Below, piece after piece: positions 11,883-23,381 of a stretch of DNA of 64,000 nucleotides. A model generated the notes under the pieces. That model searched no databases and was not told where the DNA came from. It saw nothing but the letters and a program-made list of their open reading frames with translations. A program made the translations under genes and the position numbers. This stretch comes from Spiroplasma_E sp902809815. Lineage in GTDB: Bacteria > Bacillota_I > Bacilli_A > Mycoplasmatales > VBWQ01. The DNA is taken from positions 124,001-188,000 of the forward strand of contig NZ_OZ034992.1 in NCBI RefSeq assembly GCF_964030925.1, read 5' to 3'. Numbering within the stretch: the stretch's first letter is position 1; each line of letters starts with the position of its first letter.

Positions 11883-12007
11883 GTGTTAAGATTAAGATAC
11901 AATTGCATATTGAAGTCAAAATTATTCTCGTCTAACTTTATAATTTTAAGACAAATTTGAATATTATTGACAACATCGGTATGCTCCCAAATAATTTTTA
12001 AAAAACT
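11883..12007 (-). pseudogene. Fragment of an unidentified coding region
   Basis: An open stretch on the minus strand reads SFLKIIWEHTDVVNNIQIC and so on, with normal codon use, and is cut off by IS3 copy A. No start or stop of its own. I do not recognise it. Confidence 0.3.
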
Positions 12008-12021
12008 CTATAAAGCTACTC

Positions 12022-12049
12022 TTTAAATAATATTAAAATATTATTTAAA
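12022..12049 (-). terminator. Perfect 13-bp palindromic hairpin at the end of the GNAT gene
   Basis: TTTAAATAATATT and AATATTATTTAAA pair around AA, spanning the GNAT stop codon. All-AT stem, so a weak terminator at most. Confidence 0.4.
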
Positions 12050-12610
12050 ATACTCACTACGAATAATACTAAATATTTTACAATCACTAACTTTACCATC
12101 TTTAATAAAATTACTACGAGAAATTCCTTCAAACTTCATGCCAACACTTTCCATCGTTTTCGCTGAAGCAATATTCTCTTTAACACAACTACCTTCAATT
12201 CTAATACTATTAGTATTTTCAAATCCATACTTAATAGCAGTCAACAATGCCTCTTTGGCATAACCTTTACCCCACTCTTTTGGATTAAAAGCATAACCTA
12301 TTTCCAAACATTTAGTATGAGCAAAATATCTAATAAAACCACAAGTACCAATCATCGTATTACTTTTATCATCTTTTAATTGCACTGCTCACATTAAAGA
12401 ACTTAATTGTTTATATTCTTGTAATAAAGAATTAATAAAACCAATACTATCATTAATACTTTTATGAGCTTTTCACGGTACATATTTTGTCATATTTTCA
12501 TTCTTCGCATAATTAAATGATGCTTGTGCATCATTTAAAGTAATAGGTCGTAGTTTTAAACGTTGACTTTCTAAAACTGGGATAGCAGGTAAACGATCAA
12601 TATCATTCAT
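12041..12610 (-). CDS. GNAT acetyltransferase, RimJ/RimL type
   Basis: 189 aa, ATG at 12610 with SD AAAGGAG 6-12 nt upstream. It transfers acetyl from acetyl-CoA to an amine. The N-terminus RLKLRPITLNDAQAS and the block LEIGYAFNPKEWGKGYAKEAL, then NIASAKTMESVGMKFEG, are typical of the Acetyltransf_3 group that contains ribosomal-protein N-acetyltransferases. The acetyl-CoA loop here is EWGKGYAKEA. The substrate cannot be told from sequence. It follows the glpX remnant by 21 nt on the same strand, so they were probably one operon. Confidence 0.85.
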
Positions 12611-12631
12611 AATTTTCTCCTTTAAATATTT

Positions 12632-13250
12632 TTAAACATACTTATTATATATTTTCATAATTTTTTCAACACTTGGCAATAGTTTATTAACCTGACTAAC
12701 ACTATAAGTAACTTCCATATTTCTAACAACACCATGTGAAACAAAAAAAGTATTTAAATAATATGTACCATAATAATATTTAATTGCTTTTAAACTTCCA
12801 CCAGCTGTTAAACCTGTTGCAACAAAACGGACATTTTCATCTTTTACTAAATCTTTAGCAAAATAATATTTATTATATGATAATTTATATTTTTTAATAG
12901 CAATATCTTCAATATTAATACGAATTTTAGTATCTTCATCAGTGGGTCATATTGTTTGATAGGAAATTAGCTTAGTTTTAATATTGCCACCAGCACTTAA
13001 TGCTAATGCTGCCATTAATGCTCCTTCAAGAGCACCACCAATACCATAAACAAAATCTGCTTCCTTATTAATAACATCAATAGCAGCAAGCACATCACCA
13101 TCACCGATTAAACGAACAATAATACCTAAATCATGCAACTTTTCAATTATTTTTTGATGTCTTGGTTTATCTAAAATAATACCAATTAAATCATTATGTT
13201 TTTTCATCTTTTGCATAGTTTTAATATTAGTAATAAAATCATCTTCATTA
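12632..13250 (-). pseudogene. glpX: Class II fructose-1,6-bisphosphatase, N-terminus removed by IS5
   Basis: About 206 codons of the C-terminal two thirds remain. Diagnostic GlpX blocks: IGDGDVLAAID, YGIGGALEGALMAALA, and FAKDLVKDENVRFVATGLT. Full GlpX is about 320 aa, so roughly 110 N-terminal residues, including metal ligands, are gone. The IS5 end supplies an accidental ATG (reading MSNEDDF), so a truncated product could be made but should lack activity. Loss would remove the gluconeogenic FBP to F6P step unless another copy exists elsewhere. Confidence 0.85.
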
Positions 13251-13735
13251 GACATATTCCGTAATTAAATTTTTTAAAAGTCAATTAATAATTTTAAAAT
13301 TTATTTTATAATTTTGTTATTAACAATAAATTTAGAAAAGTGTTGATAAAAATGATTTTTGAAAATTTAAAAAAATTAAAAAATGAAGAATTTTACAGAT
13401 ATTTTGGTATAAAACGTTTTCATTTTAATGAAATGTTAGAAAAATTAATTGAAATAGAAAAATTAGAAAAAAATAAAGGTCGAAAAAATAAACTTTCAGT
13501 AGAAGAAAGATTAATGATGACTTTATTATACTGAAAAGAATATTATACTTTTTTTCAAATGAGTATTAAATCTAAAATGAGCCCATCAAGTTGTTTTCGA
13601 AATATTACTTGAGTAGAAAATAAACTTAGTAACCACAAAGATTACCAATTTTTAAAAGAAAGATATAAATTAAAAATTGATAAAAAACAAGAAAATTCAA
13701 ATGAATTTCAATTTTATTTAATTGATTCAACTGAG
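13251..13735 (+). mobile_element. IS5-family element, copy 4, 5' fragment
   Basis: Left inverted end and the first 480 bp only. It breaks at GATTCAACTGAG, where IS3-type copy B starts. The rest of IS5 is absent beyond copy B. Confidence 0.88.
13340..13735 (+). pseudogene. IS5-family transposase, N-terminal fragment (copy 4)
   Basis: The first-frame reading is clean up to the break just after FYLIDSTE. All of the second frame, with two of the three DDE residues, is missing. Confidence 0.8.
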
Positions 13736-14879
13736 GCCACTTGCCACTTGCCACTTAGCCCTTTTTACTAGACCATTAATTTAAAAAACCTGAATGTATT
13801 CTAAAAACAATTGTGTTATATAATTAACACTAATTTTAACCTGAAAGGATTTTTATTAATGGATAAAATTAAACAAATAGCATTAGTAATTAACAAATTA
13901 AATATCAAAGAAAAAATTAAAATTATTGATGATTGTAAAAATCAATATTCAATTAGAAACCTATGTCAATATCTTCAATTAAACAGATCAACATATTACT
14001 TTTTAAAAAATAAACAAAAACCTATTAAAAAAGAAGAAAATCATATTATTAAATGCAATCATAAATATCAAAAAATATGCCAACTTTTAATCGAATTTCA
14101 TTCTACAAGAAAAGGCAGAATTTATGGATATTTAAGAATTTTTTCAGCTTTTAAAGAGTGATTAAAACAAGAAAAAAATATCATTTTAAATATAGAATTA
14201 TCAATAAAACAAATGCGAAAAATTATGAAAGAACACAATATTCAAGGATTAAAACAAACTAAAAATAACTATCCTAAAAACAAAAAAAATCCAAATAAGT
14301 GAATACCTACAATGGATAAAGTAAACAAAGATTATAAAAGTACAACCTCTTCAAATCAAATTTGATCAATGGACACTAAACAAATAAATACTAAAGAAGG
14401 ATGATTATATCTTTTTGTAATTATTGATTTTTATTCAAATAATGTTGTTAGTTATAATATTGCTCCTAATAAATCATATCAGGATTTAATTCTTCCTGCT
14501 CTTGAAAAAATCAACAAACAATTTTCTTGAAATCAAGTAAAAAATGTTATTTTACATTCAGATAACGCCAACGAATTTTATTGTCAGGATATCACAAAAT
14601 GAGCAGAGGATAAACAAATAATTTTAAGCAAAAAACAACCTTATGATATTGGTGGTAATGTATTATCTGAAAACTGATTTTCTCATTTATCTCAAGAATG
14701 ACTACCTAAAGGATCAAATCAATATTTATCCATCAATGAAGCTATAAATGATGTAAATCAATATGTTATGTTTTATAATTATGAAAGAATACATTCTAAA
14801 TTTCTAAAACCACCAATTTTACAAATTAAAATTTAGAATTTTATATCAAAAATGGTCCAGTAATTAAGGGCCAACCACC
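13736..14879 (+). mobile_element. IS3-type element, copy B
   Basis: 1144 bp, opposite in orientation to copy A. Begins with three CACTT-type 7-bp units (GCCACTTGCCACTTGCCACT) and ends GGGCCAACCACC. Flanks GAG and ATT do not match, so there is no target duplication. Confidence 0.85.
13859..14836 (+). CDS. IS3-family OrfB-type transposase (copy B, reference copy)
   Basis: 325 aa, ATG behind CTGAAAGGA. N-terminal helix-turn-helix (SIRNLCQYLQLNRSTYY, the HTH_21 type) and the GRIYGYLRI block are followed by an integrase core. The catalytic residues are D in WSMDTKQI, D in LHSDNANEF and E in LSENWFSHLSQEW; the protein ends YNYERIHSKFL...PPILQIKI. Typical IS3 elements also have an upstream orfA overlapping orfB. 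Here no orfA is visible: the leader is only about 120 bp and holds a promoter-like GTGTTATATAATTAACAC. Confidence 0.88.
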
Positions 14880-15158
14880 ATTTAGTAGTGTAATTTTTTT
14901 CAAAATAGTTTATTTTTTTATAACTTTTTTTGGGAAATTTTTACTCGATATTGACACAATGTTAAAAATAGAAGTATTTCAAAATTTATATAAAAAACTT
15001 AATTATTAAACATCTTTCTTCATTAATTTTACAAAATTTGTAAATTATAAATTCAAATCATAAAATAAAAAATTACAAAATAAGTAAATAATATTTTAAA
15101 TTCCAGATAATTTAATTATCTGGAAAATATGCATTATTTATAAGTTTAAAACTTTTGA
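14880..15158. other. Gene-free stretch
   Basis: Very AT-rich. Apart from the hairpin at 15101-15125, I see no open frame, tRNA or clear promoter. The first 60 bases may be debris from the rearrangement that brought in IS3 copy B. Confidence 0.4.
15101..15125 (-). terminator. Palindromic hairpin downstream of the coiled-coil gene
   Basis: TTCCAGATAATT and AATTATCTGGAA pair around a single T. On the minus strand it follows the 698-aa gene stop by about 35 nt and is followed by T-rich sequence. Probable intrinsic terminator. Confidence 0.6.
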
Positions 15159-17255
15159 TTATATATTATTTGTAAATACTATCTTTTGTTCAGAAAGTAC
15201 TAGACCAACTGATACTTCTTGATTTATTGATTCAACATCTGCTATTTGTAATACATTATTAGAATTTCCTATCAAACAATCTGAATTTATCGAATTTAAT
15301 GTTATATCTAAAATATTAGATATTTCTTTTACCATTTTATATACAAAATCATTTTCTTTAAGAAATTCGCTAGTTTGTTGAGTTTCATAATCACTTATTT
15401 TTATACTTTGCTGTTTTTTATTTAAATCAAGAAATTCATTAAATTCAAAAAATAAATGTTGTAATTGTTGTAATTGATCTTTTTGTTGATAAATTTTTTC
15501 ATATAATAAATCTAAATTTTTAATATAATTTTTAATATTATTGTTTTGTACTCTAAATTTTATAAACATAAATTTATAATCTTTTTTATTTTTTTGTTCA
15601 AAATTATTAACTATTTTTTTACATATTTTTTGATTTAAATTATATTTTTTTTGATAATCATACATTAATGGAATAAACTTTTTAGGAATTTTAATTAATG
15701 TTGTAAAATCAATTAAAAACAAAAGATTTTGAGAACTATCATTTTCACTAATACATAATAAAGCAAATTTTTTGTTTTCATTAAAAAGAAAATTCTTTTT
15801 ATTATTTTTTGCTATTTTATTTTGTAATTTTTTAAAAATCATTTGTTCTTCTTCATTACAATCTTCAAATAATAGTAATGGATTAAAATAAAGGTTTTTT
15901 GCTATTTTTTGATTCTTCCCTTTATTTAAACTATCATCTTTAATAAAAATTAAATAAGAATATGGACCTTTATATTCTTGTAAAAAATTATAATAATTAA
16001 GAGTCATTTTTACTATTGATCCTGATTCTAATTTTAATTCTTCAAAATCAAATAATTTGCATTTACCATTATTTTCATTATTGATATCAATAGTGATATC
16101 ACTAGAAGTTGATGGTTGTAATTCTTGTTGAGCATTACTTTCTTTATAGTTATTAAACTGTTTTATACTTTTTAAAAGTTCACCATATTTATTTTTTCCA
16201 AAAAAAGTAGTGAAATTCTTGATAATAATTTTAAGTGCAGCATCATAATCAGCAACTATTGATATAGAATTTTCAATTTTAGAGTTTTTAATAAAAAAAT
16301 ATTCACCTAAAAATTTATCTATTTGTTCTTTTATTGTAATGAAAAACTTAAAATCTTCTTTTATTTTTTCATTAAAATTTTTAAATTCATTAAATAAATT
16401 AATAATATCATTACTCTTTTTGGTTATATTCAATTTATTTTCAGTAAAACAACTATTCATTTTATTATTAATTTCACTTAATTTATCCCTTATTTCTTTT
16501 ATATTTTTTTCAATTTTATCTTTAATTTTTTTTATATCAATTTCTAACTTTAATTGTTCTTTCGTTAGTAATATTATTTCTTTTTTTTGGTTTTTAATAC
16601 TACTTTCATTTTCCAAAATTTGTTTTTTATAACTTGAAATTTTTGTTTCTAAAATTTGAATTCTTTCTTTTGCATTTTTAACTTTATTATTATAATCGAT
16701 TCATAATGCATCTCAATGCTTTTGTATGTTTGCATCACTTGAATTAACTTCAATTAAGGTTGATACTACTTCAACATATTTTATTTTTGTTCTCATAGTA
16801 GCTTGGAAATCTTCAATATTTTTTTGAGTTTCTTGAAAAGTATCTTTATCTATCTTTGTGATTTTTTCTTTAAACTCTTCTTTATCTTTTTGCAAAGCTT
16901 TAATTTCTTTTCTTATTATTTTTAATTCTTTTTGATCTTTTGCTATTTTTTCATCCAATGTTTGATTTCTAAGTTGATTATTAGTGCTACTTTTTGTTAA
17001 ATCTTCAATATGACTTTTTAAGTTTTTTAAATCATCTTCTTTATAAGCTAAATCCTTTTCATATTTACTATTTTCTAATTCTTCTTCTGATAAAATATCT
17101 TGATATCTTTGTTTATAATTACGTTGTTCCTCAACACTTTCATTTATGAAAAATGTGAATTCTTTTTTAAAAATTTCTAAATTTTCTTTAAATTTTCTAA
17201 TCTTATTTTCAATATCACTTATTGAAACATTTGTTGTCGCTATCTCTAGAATAAT
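15159..17255 (-). CDS. Large coiled-coil protein of unknown function, likely ATT start
   Basis: 698 aa, a single frame once TGA is Trp (HWDALWID lies at the junction near 16712). The N-terminal third is almost continuous coiled coil (KALQKDKEEFKEKITKIDKD; NKVKNAKERIQILETKISSY). A more globular part follows (ELKLESGSIVKMTLNYYNF, PYSYLIFIKDD), then a second coiled-coil part, and a tail SEQKIVFTNNI. No signal peptide or membrane segment. An upstream GTG at 17327 would put a terminator hairpin inside the coding region. An ATT at 17255 sits 6 nt after AGAGAGG and is my preferred start. General style matches the gene at 48637, but I cannot show homology by eye. Confidence 0.7.
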
Positions 17256-17280
17256 TTTAAACCTCTCTTTCTTTTCTTTC

Positions 17281-17319
17281 AAAAATAAAAAACCACTTGC
17301 TTTAAAACTAAAGCAATGG
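17281..17319 (-). terminator. Hairpin and T-run just upstream of the coiled-coil gene
   Basis: On the minus strand CCATTGCTTT pairs with AAAGCAAGTGG (one bulge) and is followed by TTTTTTATTTTT. It lies about 25 nt before the SD of the 698-aa gene. It ends an upstream transcript or serves as a leader attenuator. Confidence 0.7.
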
Positions 17320-17391
17320 CCAAACACTTTTATTTTTGTAATTACATTTTATAGAAATTATAATTATAGTTAAGGAATATACTTATTTATA

Positions 17392-18552
17392 GGACATATT
17401 CCGTAATTAAATTTAATTAATTGTCAATAAAATTGTTTTAAAACTATTTAGTGTTATTGAATATAGAAATAAATATTTTTTGAAAAAATAGTTTAAAAAA
17501 TGAGTTTACATTTTAAACAAAAAATTGTTAATAATATTTTTATATTAACTCGATAAAAATTTAAATTTTAAAAAAATATTTTTAATATTTTTTTTATTTT
17601 AATGGTTTTATTTTATTAAAAATTTCACAAAGTAAGTTAAATCTTAAGTACATAAGTCTAAATTTAGATTTTCTACATTTATTTACTAAAATTTTGAATC
17701 TTTTCAATCAAGCAAAGACATGTTCAACTTTAATTCTAATTTTAGATACAATCTTATTGTATTTTCTTTCTTGTTTAGTTAATTTTTTATTTTTAGTTCT
17801 TTTAATTGGTATTATTGTATTTTTATAAATATTTTGTATACCTTGATATCCTAAATCACCAATAATTATTGTTTTTTCTGAAAATTCAAGATTTGAATTT
17901 TTTAATATTTGAAAATCATGCACTTTACCATTATCAGCAAAAATATCAACAATTTTTTTATTAAAAAAATCATATACAATTTGAAATTTTATAGAATACA
18001 TTCAACTTTTACCAGAAAAATATTCTAACTGTAGTTTTTTTTAGTTGGTCTTTCAATTTCAATCTCAGTTGAATCAATTAAATAAAATTGAAATTCATTT
18101 GAATTTTCTTGTTTTTTATCAATTTTTAATTTATATCTTTCTTTTAAAAATTGGTAATCTTTGTGGTTACTAAGTTTATTTTCTACTCAAGTAATATTTC
18201 GAAAACAACTTGATGGGCTCATTTTAGATTTAATACTCATTTGAAAAAAAGTATAATATTCTTTTCAGTATAATAAAGTCATCATTAATCTTTCTTCTAC
18301 TGAAAGTTTATTTTTTCGACCTTTATTTTTTTCTAATTTTTCTATTTCAATTAATTTTTCTAACATTTCATTAAAATGAAAACGTTTTATACCAAAATAT
18401 CTGTAAAATTCTTCATTTTTTAATTTTTTTAAATTTTCAAAAATCATTTTTATCAACACTTTTCTAAATTTATTGTTAATAACAAAATTATAAAATAAAT
18501 TTTAAAATTATTAATTAATTGACTTTTAAAAAATTTAATTATGGAATATGTC
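17392..18552 (-). mobile_element. IS5-family element, copy 5 (intact)
   Basis: 1161 bp, flanked by a perfect 4-bp direct repeat TATA (17388-17391 and 18553-18556). Both ends present; one end reads ATGGAATATGTC, a one-base variant. This copy and copy 7 define the target duplication length best. Confidence 0.92.
17594..18459 (-). CDS. IS5-family DDE transposase made by -1 frameshift (copy 5, intact)
   Basis: Two frames (18025-18459 and 17594-18001, overlapping through the slip site), with the A8 tract and A AAA AAC heptamer preserved. All catalytic residues are present. Together with copy 2 this is the only copy that looks able to produce full transposase. Confidence 0.85.
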
Positions 18553-18759
18553 TATACTATTGAATATAATAAAGAAATTTTTATCTTTGATTCTTATTAT
18601 TTTTAATGTTAAAATTATTCAAATTAAATATGTAAAATGCCTTTTATATATAAAATTATTAACAAGCAAAGTACGAAAAATTTATAGATTACATTTTATA
18701 AATAAAATAATATAAAATAATATTAGAAGGATATGGGCAAACAGATAGGGTTGATTTTT

Positions 18760-19071
18760 ATGAACGCAAAAGAATTAATTGCAAGAGTATCAGATAAAAC
18801 TAAATTTAACATTCAAGATATTGAAATAGTTTTTAATTGTGTAATTGAAGAAATTAAAAATATTAACCAACTAGGTAAAGTAATTACTATTCCTAATTTT
18901 GGTACTTTTAAAATCAAAAAAGTAAAACCCTGTTTACGACGAAATAGTAAAAATAATGGACAACACGTAGTTAGCAAATACAAATATATTAAATTTATAC
19001 CTTATAAAAAATATAAAAAATATATTCGTTGTAAACCAAAACCAACAATACTAAATAATGTCGACTATTAA
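18760..19071 (+). CDS. HU/IHF-family DNA-binding protein
   Basis: 103 aa from ATG 18760 (MNAKELIARVSDKTKFNI), the usual HU start. An in-frame ATG at 18733 would add nine residues but has only 2 nt between it and the SD-like AGAAGG. The HU core is visible: N-terminal helices, then LGKVITIPNFGTFKIKKV, which aligns with the GFGTFxxxxR segment of HU. The beta-arm and C-terminus (KPCLRRNSKNN...YKKYKKYIRCK) are very basic. Dimeric, bends DNA in the nucleoid. Longer basic tail than standard 90-aa HU, so it may be a second, divergent HU. Confidence 0.85.
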   Translation: MNAKELIARVSDKTKFNIQDIEIVFNCVIEEIKNINQLGKVITIPNFGTFKIKKVKPCLRRNSKNNGQHVVSKYKYIKFIPYKKYKKYIRCKPKPTILNNVDY

Positions 19072-19101
19072 AATGTATGACCTAAAATGTGAGGAAAAAC
19101 A

Positions 19102-20115
19102 ATGAAACAAAGTAGTATTAATAGAATAAAATTAAGACAAAAAGTTAATATAAATTCAATTGAAATGTTTAAAGCATGCTTGCAATATAATTCACAATTT
19201 CAACCGAAAGTTAAAATTGAATTAGCAAAATGGCCAATGTATTTTGAATATTGAGAATACCTAGAAAAACATGAAAATATAATTCCTTTTTCAATTAAAA
19301 CATCAATTGACAATTTAACATTATACGGTAATTTTTTAAAAAGTCCCCTTAAAAATGAAAATAATAATAAAACAATAATTCTATTACACGGAATAACTAA
19401 TACAAGATTTTGAATATTTAAACAAGCTTTCATTTTTTTACGTGCTGGCTACAATGTTATTTGATATGATGCTCGTAACCATGGTGAAAGTGATGCATCA
19501 CCAACAACTTTTGGTTTAAAAGAATCACAAGATTTACAAGACATTATTGAATACTGTTGTAAAACATATAAACAAAAAACTACTGCTTTAGGATTATATG
19601 GTTTTTCATTAGGTGGCGCAACAGTAGTAATGTGAAGCAATTTATATGCAAAACATAAAATTAATCAAAAAGTAAAATTCATTATTTCTGATTGTACATT
19701 TAGTCGCTTAGATCGTACCTATAGTGAAAAACTATACAACTATGCTTTCTTACCTACTAATTTAATGCTGAAATTAAGTCGTAAAAAAGCACAAAAAGCA
19801 TTTGGTGTTGATGGTTTACAAGAAATACAACCAATTAAATATTTAAAACTAATACCTGATATGCCAATGTTATTTCTTCATGGTCAAAATGATCACTTTA
19901 TTAACTACACTAATGCTAACGAATTATTTCAAGAAAAAATTCGCTATGAAATACCAAAAAAAAGTTCATTATACACTATCCTTGATGCTAACCACGGTCA
20001 AAGTTTTTTAATTGGTGATTTAGACCACACAGTTGTTAATGAATATAATTTAGTAACTGATAAGGGTATTAGTGACACTACTTTAGAATTTGTTCAAAAA
20101 TGAATCAATACTTAA
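19102..20115 (+). CDS. Alpha/beta-hydrolase, membrane-proximal esterase type
   Basis: 337 aa. The nucleophile elbow GFSLGG puts the catalytic Ser near residue 168. LLHGITNTR is the oxyanion strand. A late Asp in HGQNDHFINY and a His in DANHGQS complete the triad. RNHGESDASP follows the strand that carries YDAR, as in BAAT/YqkD-type hydrolases. No signal peptide. Four TGA Trp codons. The substrate is unknown; lipid or short ester hydrolysis is the usual guess for this group in mollicutes. Stands 30 nt after the HU gene on the same strand, so co-transcription is likely. Confidence 0.88.
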
Positions 20116-20130
20116 GATAAACACTATTAA

Positions 20131-20160
20131 TTGATTTTTTTATTAAATATATATTATAAT
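20131..20160 (+). promoter_or_regulatory. Promoter of the NADH oxidase gene
   Basis: TTGATT and TATAAT are separated by 18 nt, ending 25 nt before the start codon. It lies in the gap after the hydrolase stop, so the oxidase gene has its own promoter. Confidence 0.6.
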
Positions 20161-20185
20161 TAATGAGAGTGGAGCGATGATAAAA

Positions 20186-21634
20186 ATGAAAATTAAAGTT
20201 ATTATTATTGGTGCTGGTGCGACTGGGATGGGAGTTGCGAGTAAATTATTACGTAGTGAAAAAAATAGTGATAAAAACTTTGATATCCATGTTTATCAAG
20301 AAAAAAACTATATTTCACTTGGTGCTTGTGGTATTCCTTATTATATTGCTAATGAATTTAAAGATAAAAAACTTTTAAATGACCGTACAAAAAAAGATTT
20401 TTCAGAAAAAACTAATAATAAAAATAAAATTAAAATTCATTTAAATCAAAATGTTATTAAAGTCGATACAGCAAAACAAGAAATTCATGTCAAAAAAACA
20501 ATAGACGATAAAACTAAAGCAAAAGTTGTATCTTATCATGCCTTAGTTATTGCAACAGGAGCCAAACCAAAAATTCCGCCACCTTTTAGTCATGGTATTT
20601 TACCACATAATGTTTATAATGTTTTTACTAAAGAAGATGCCATAAATCTAAAAAAAGCAATGAAAAATGCTAAAAAAATAGTTATTATTGGTGGTGGATT
20701 TATTGGCATGGAAATGGCAGAAGCGTGCTTAAAACAAAAAAAAGATGTCACAATCGTTGAAATGAAAGATCGATTAATGGCAGACGTTGTTGATAAAGAA
20801 TTTAGTCAATTAATTTATGATGAACTAACCAAAAAAAATATTAATCATAAAACTAAATCAAAAAACAATGCCACTATTTTACTAAACTATCAAGTTGAAG
20901 AACTAATGATGACTCATAATAATGTTAATGATTTGCGTTTAAGAAGTGTAAATGATAAAAAAAACGGAAAAACAATACCTTGTGATTTAGTAATACTAGC
21001 AGTTGGTTTTGAACCAAATACGAATTTTTTACAAAATAGCAATATTGAATTAAACAAAAATAAAGCAATTATTATTAATGAATTCTGTCAAATTCCTTCT
21101 AAAGAAAATGTTACAAAAAAGTTTTCAAATATGTATAGTGGTGGTGATTGTGCACAAATATATAGTCAATTTGATAAATCATCAATATATGTTCCCTTGG
21201 CAACTAATGCTAATAAAATGGCACGTATTATTGCTGATAATATTAAAAACCCAGAACATAAATATCCAGGAACTTTAGGGTCAAGTATTTTACGTGTTGG
21301 TAATTTAGAAATAACAAAAACTGGTAGTTTTGATACGATTGATAAAAATAAAATTGGTAGTGTTTATATTAAAGATTATGATCTACCAAGATACTTAAAA
21401 CAATCTCGTCCTTTATACTTAAAACTATTTTATGATAAAACAAATTTCCAATTACTGGCAGCACAAATGGCAGGTTATAATCATGCCACATTAAGAATTA
21501 ATGCTCTTGCTACTGCCATTTGAAATAAAATGGACATCCGTGATTTACAAAATTTAGATTTAGTTTATTCACCTCCTTTTGCTCGTACTAGTGATATTAT
21601 TCATATAGCAAGCAGAAAAGTAACATCGTCATAA
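20186..21634 (+). CDS. nox: NADH oxidase / CoA-disulfide reductase family flavoprotein
   Basis: 482 aa. Rossmann FAD motif IIGAGATGMGVASKL at the N-terminus, redox-active Cys48 in LGACGIPYY, NAD motif IIGGGFIGMEMAE near residue 170, FAD-binding YSGGDCAQ, and the C-terminal dimerisation domain. It either reduces O2 to water with NADH or reduces CoA disulfide; the single Cys does not decide. In fermentative mollicutes it regenerates NAD+. Start at 20186 gives 11 nt to GGAG; an in-frame ATG at 20177 is only 2 nt away and less likely. Two or more TGA Trp codons near the C-terminus. Confidence 0.9.
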
Positions 21635-21667
21635 CCTATAAAAAATAAAAAGAATGAGGTAGCAACT

Positions 21668-23353
21668 ATGACAACTCTTAGTAATGACAATATTAACTTA
21701 TTAAGAGACTTTGTTGGTATTTCACACTGACAAAGTCTAATCGGGATAATTGTCTTTTTTAGTATTATCCTAGCACTTTCTATTTTTATTAAAAAAACTA
21801 AACCTAAATTTCCAATTCGTATTTTTACTGGAATGGGATTAGGACTAATTTTTGGTATTACTATACAAGCTATTACTGGTTTTAATAGTCATAACATTAC
21901 TTATCCTAACTTACCTGGAACACCAATAAAACCTAATCCTGACTATATACCCTGAGTTGCAGAAATTGTACACTGAATTGAATTATTAAAAACTATTTTT
22001 ATTATTGGTATTACTATGTTAACTATTCCATTAGTATTTTTAGCTATCGCTAGAATTACTAGTAAAAAAAATAGTAACTCAAAAACAATAACTAAAGTTT
22101 CAGGAGTTGGTATTACTATTTTATTAATAAATGTGGCTATCGCTTTTACTATTGCCTTTGGACTAGGAATTGCTTTTAAAATTGGGCAAGGTTTTAATTT
22201 AACTGATGGTGGTAATTACGATAAAACTACTGCCAAAACAATTCCCGAAATTATCATTAGTTACGTTCCTAGCAGCTTAATTGGTGTTTTTACTCAAACA
22301 TTAATTATTCCAATTATTGTACTTGGCGCTTTAATTGGATTTGCAATTAAAAAACTAACTAAGCATAATGAAGAACGAATGGATAAAGCAAGAAACACTT
22401 TAGAAACAATGTGAAAAATTATTATTTCAATATTAATGATGTTTATTAAAATTATGCCATTTGCTGTTATGAGTATGCTAGCAACAGCAATTATTAATCA
22501 ACCAATTGGTGCACTTGCTAATATTGGCATTATTATTGGGGTTGCTTATTTAGCACTACTTATTACTTTCTTATGACATTTATTATCATTATATTTATTT
22601 GGTATTAATCCTTATCGTTGATTAGTAAAAGCACAGAAACCAATTATTGCTGGTTTTACAACTCAGTCTTCTAATGCCGCTTTACCAATTGCTATGAATA
22701 CTTTAAAAGAAGATTTAAAAGTGAAAGAAGAGGGTAGTGATACAGTAATGCCACTTTCAACAACAATAGGTTTAAGTGGCTGTGCTGGAGTACAAGCTGG
22801 AATTATTTTATCTTTCTTATGATTTAGTGTTATCCTTCCTGGTAATTTTCCCAACTGAATAATCGCTATTTTATTTATTAATGGTTTAATTGTAACACTA
22901 GTTGCTTCATTAGGAATTGCGGGAGTACCAGGAACTGCTGCTGTTGTAACAGCTGGTGTTTTAGGTGGTCTTGGTTTTGGTAGCTATTATGCTGCTGTTT
23001 ATGGTATTATTGGTGCCTTAGATGGTTTATTTGATATGGGCAGAACTGCAGTTAATATTTCTGGTGGTTTACAAGCTACTGTTATTGCTTCTCGCAATCA
23101 AGAATTAATTGAAGATGAAAAACTTTTATTAAAAAAATACCCTTTTAGGGGTTTACACATTTTAACAAAGAAAGTTGGAGCCAAATTGTTAATTAGATCT
23201 GAAAAAAATGATAAGATTCAAGCATTAAAAAAAGATACTAAAGTTAAAATTGAAGCATTAAAAAAAGTAAAAAATAGTGAGAATGATATTAAATTTTTAA
23301 AAGAGCAGTTAAAAAAAGATATTAAAGCAATTAAGAATGGCAAAGATGTATAA
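21668..23353 (+). CDS. Dicarboxylate/amino acid:cation symporter (DAACS)
   Basis: 561 aa, GltP/GltT fold. About eight transmembrane helices plus re-entrant loops. The family signature is visible: serine-rich FTTQSSNAALPIAMN, then PLSTTIGLSGCAGVQAG, PGTAAVVTAGVLGGLG and the last-helix DGLFDMGRTAVNISGG, which carries the substrate-binding Asp/Arg. It imports glutamate, aspartate or C4-dicarboxylates with Na+ or H+. The C-terminal 90 residues are an unusual Lys-rich coiled-coil tail in the cytosol. It follows the oxidase gene by 33 nt, probably as an operon. Confidence 0.92.
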
Positions 23354-23381
23354 TTTCCAACTATTATTACATTAAATATTT

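Noticed and set aside
10739..14879. Composite transposon carrying GNAT and glpX between two IS3 copies
   Set aside because: Neither outer nor inner ends show target duplications, and both IS5 pieces are cut; recombination explains it better than mobilisation as a unit.
16339..16632. Plus-strand open frame inside the coiled-coil gene
   Set aside because: Hydrophobic shadow of a Lys/Glu/Asn-rich gene on the other strand; no SD and no TGA Trp support.
17256..17327. GTG at 17327 as the start of the coiled-coil gene
   Set aside because: The first 20 codons would lie in an intrinsic terminator hairpin with its T-run; no SD before the GTG.
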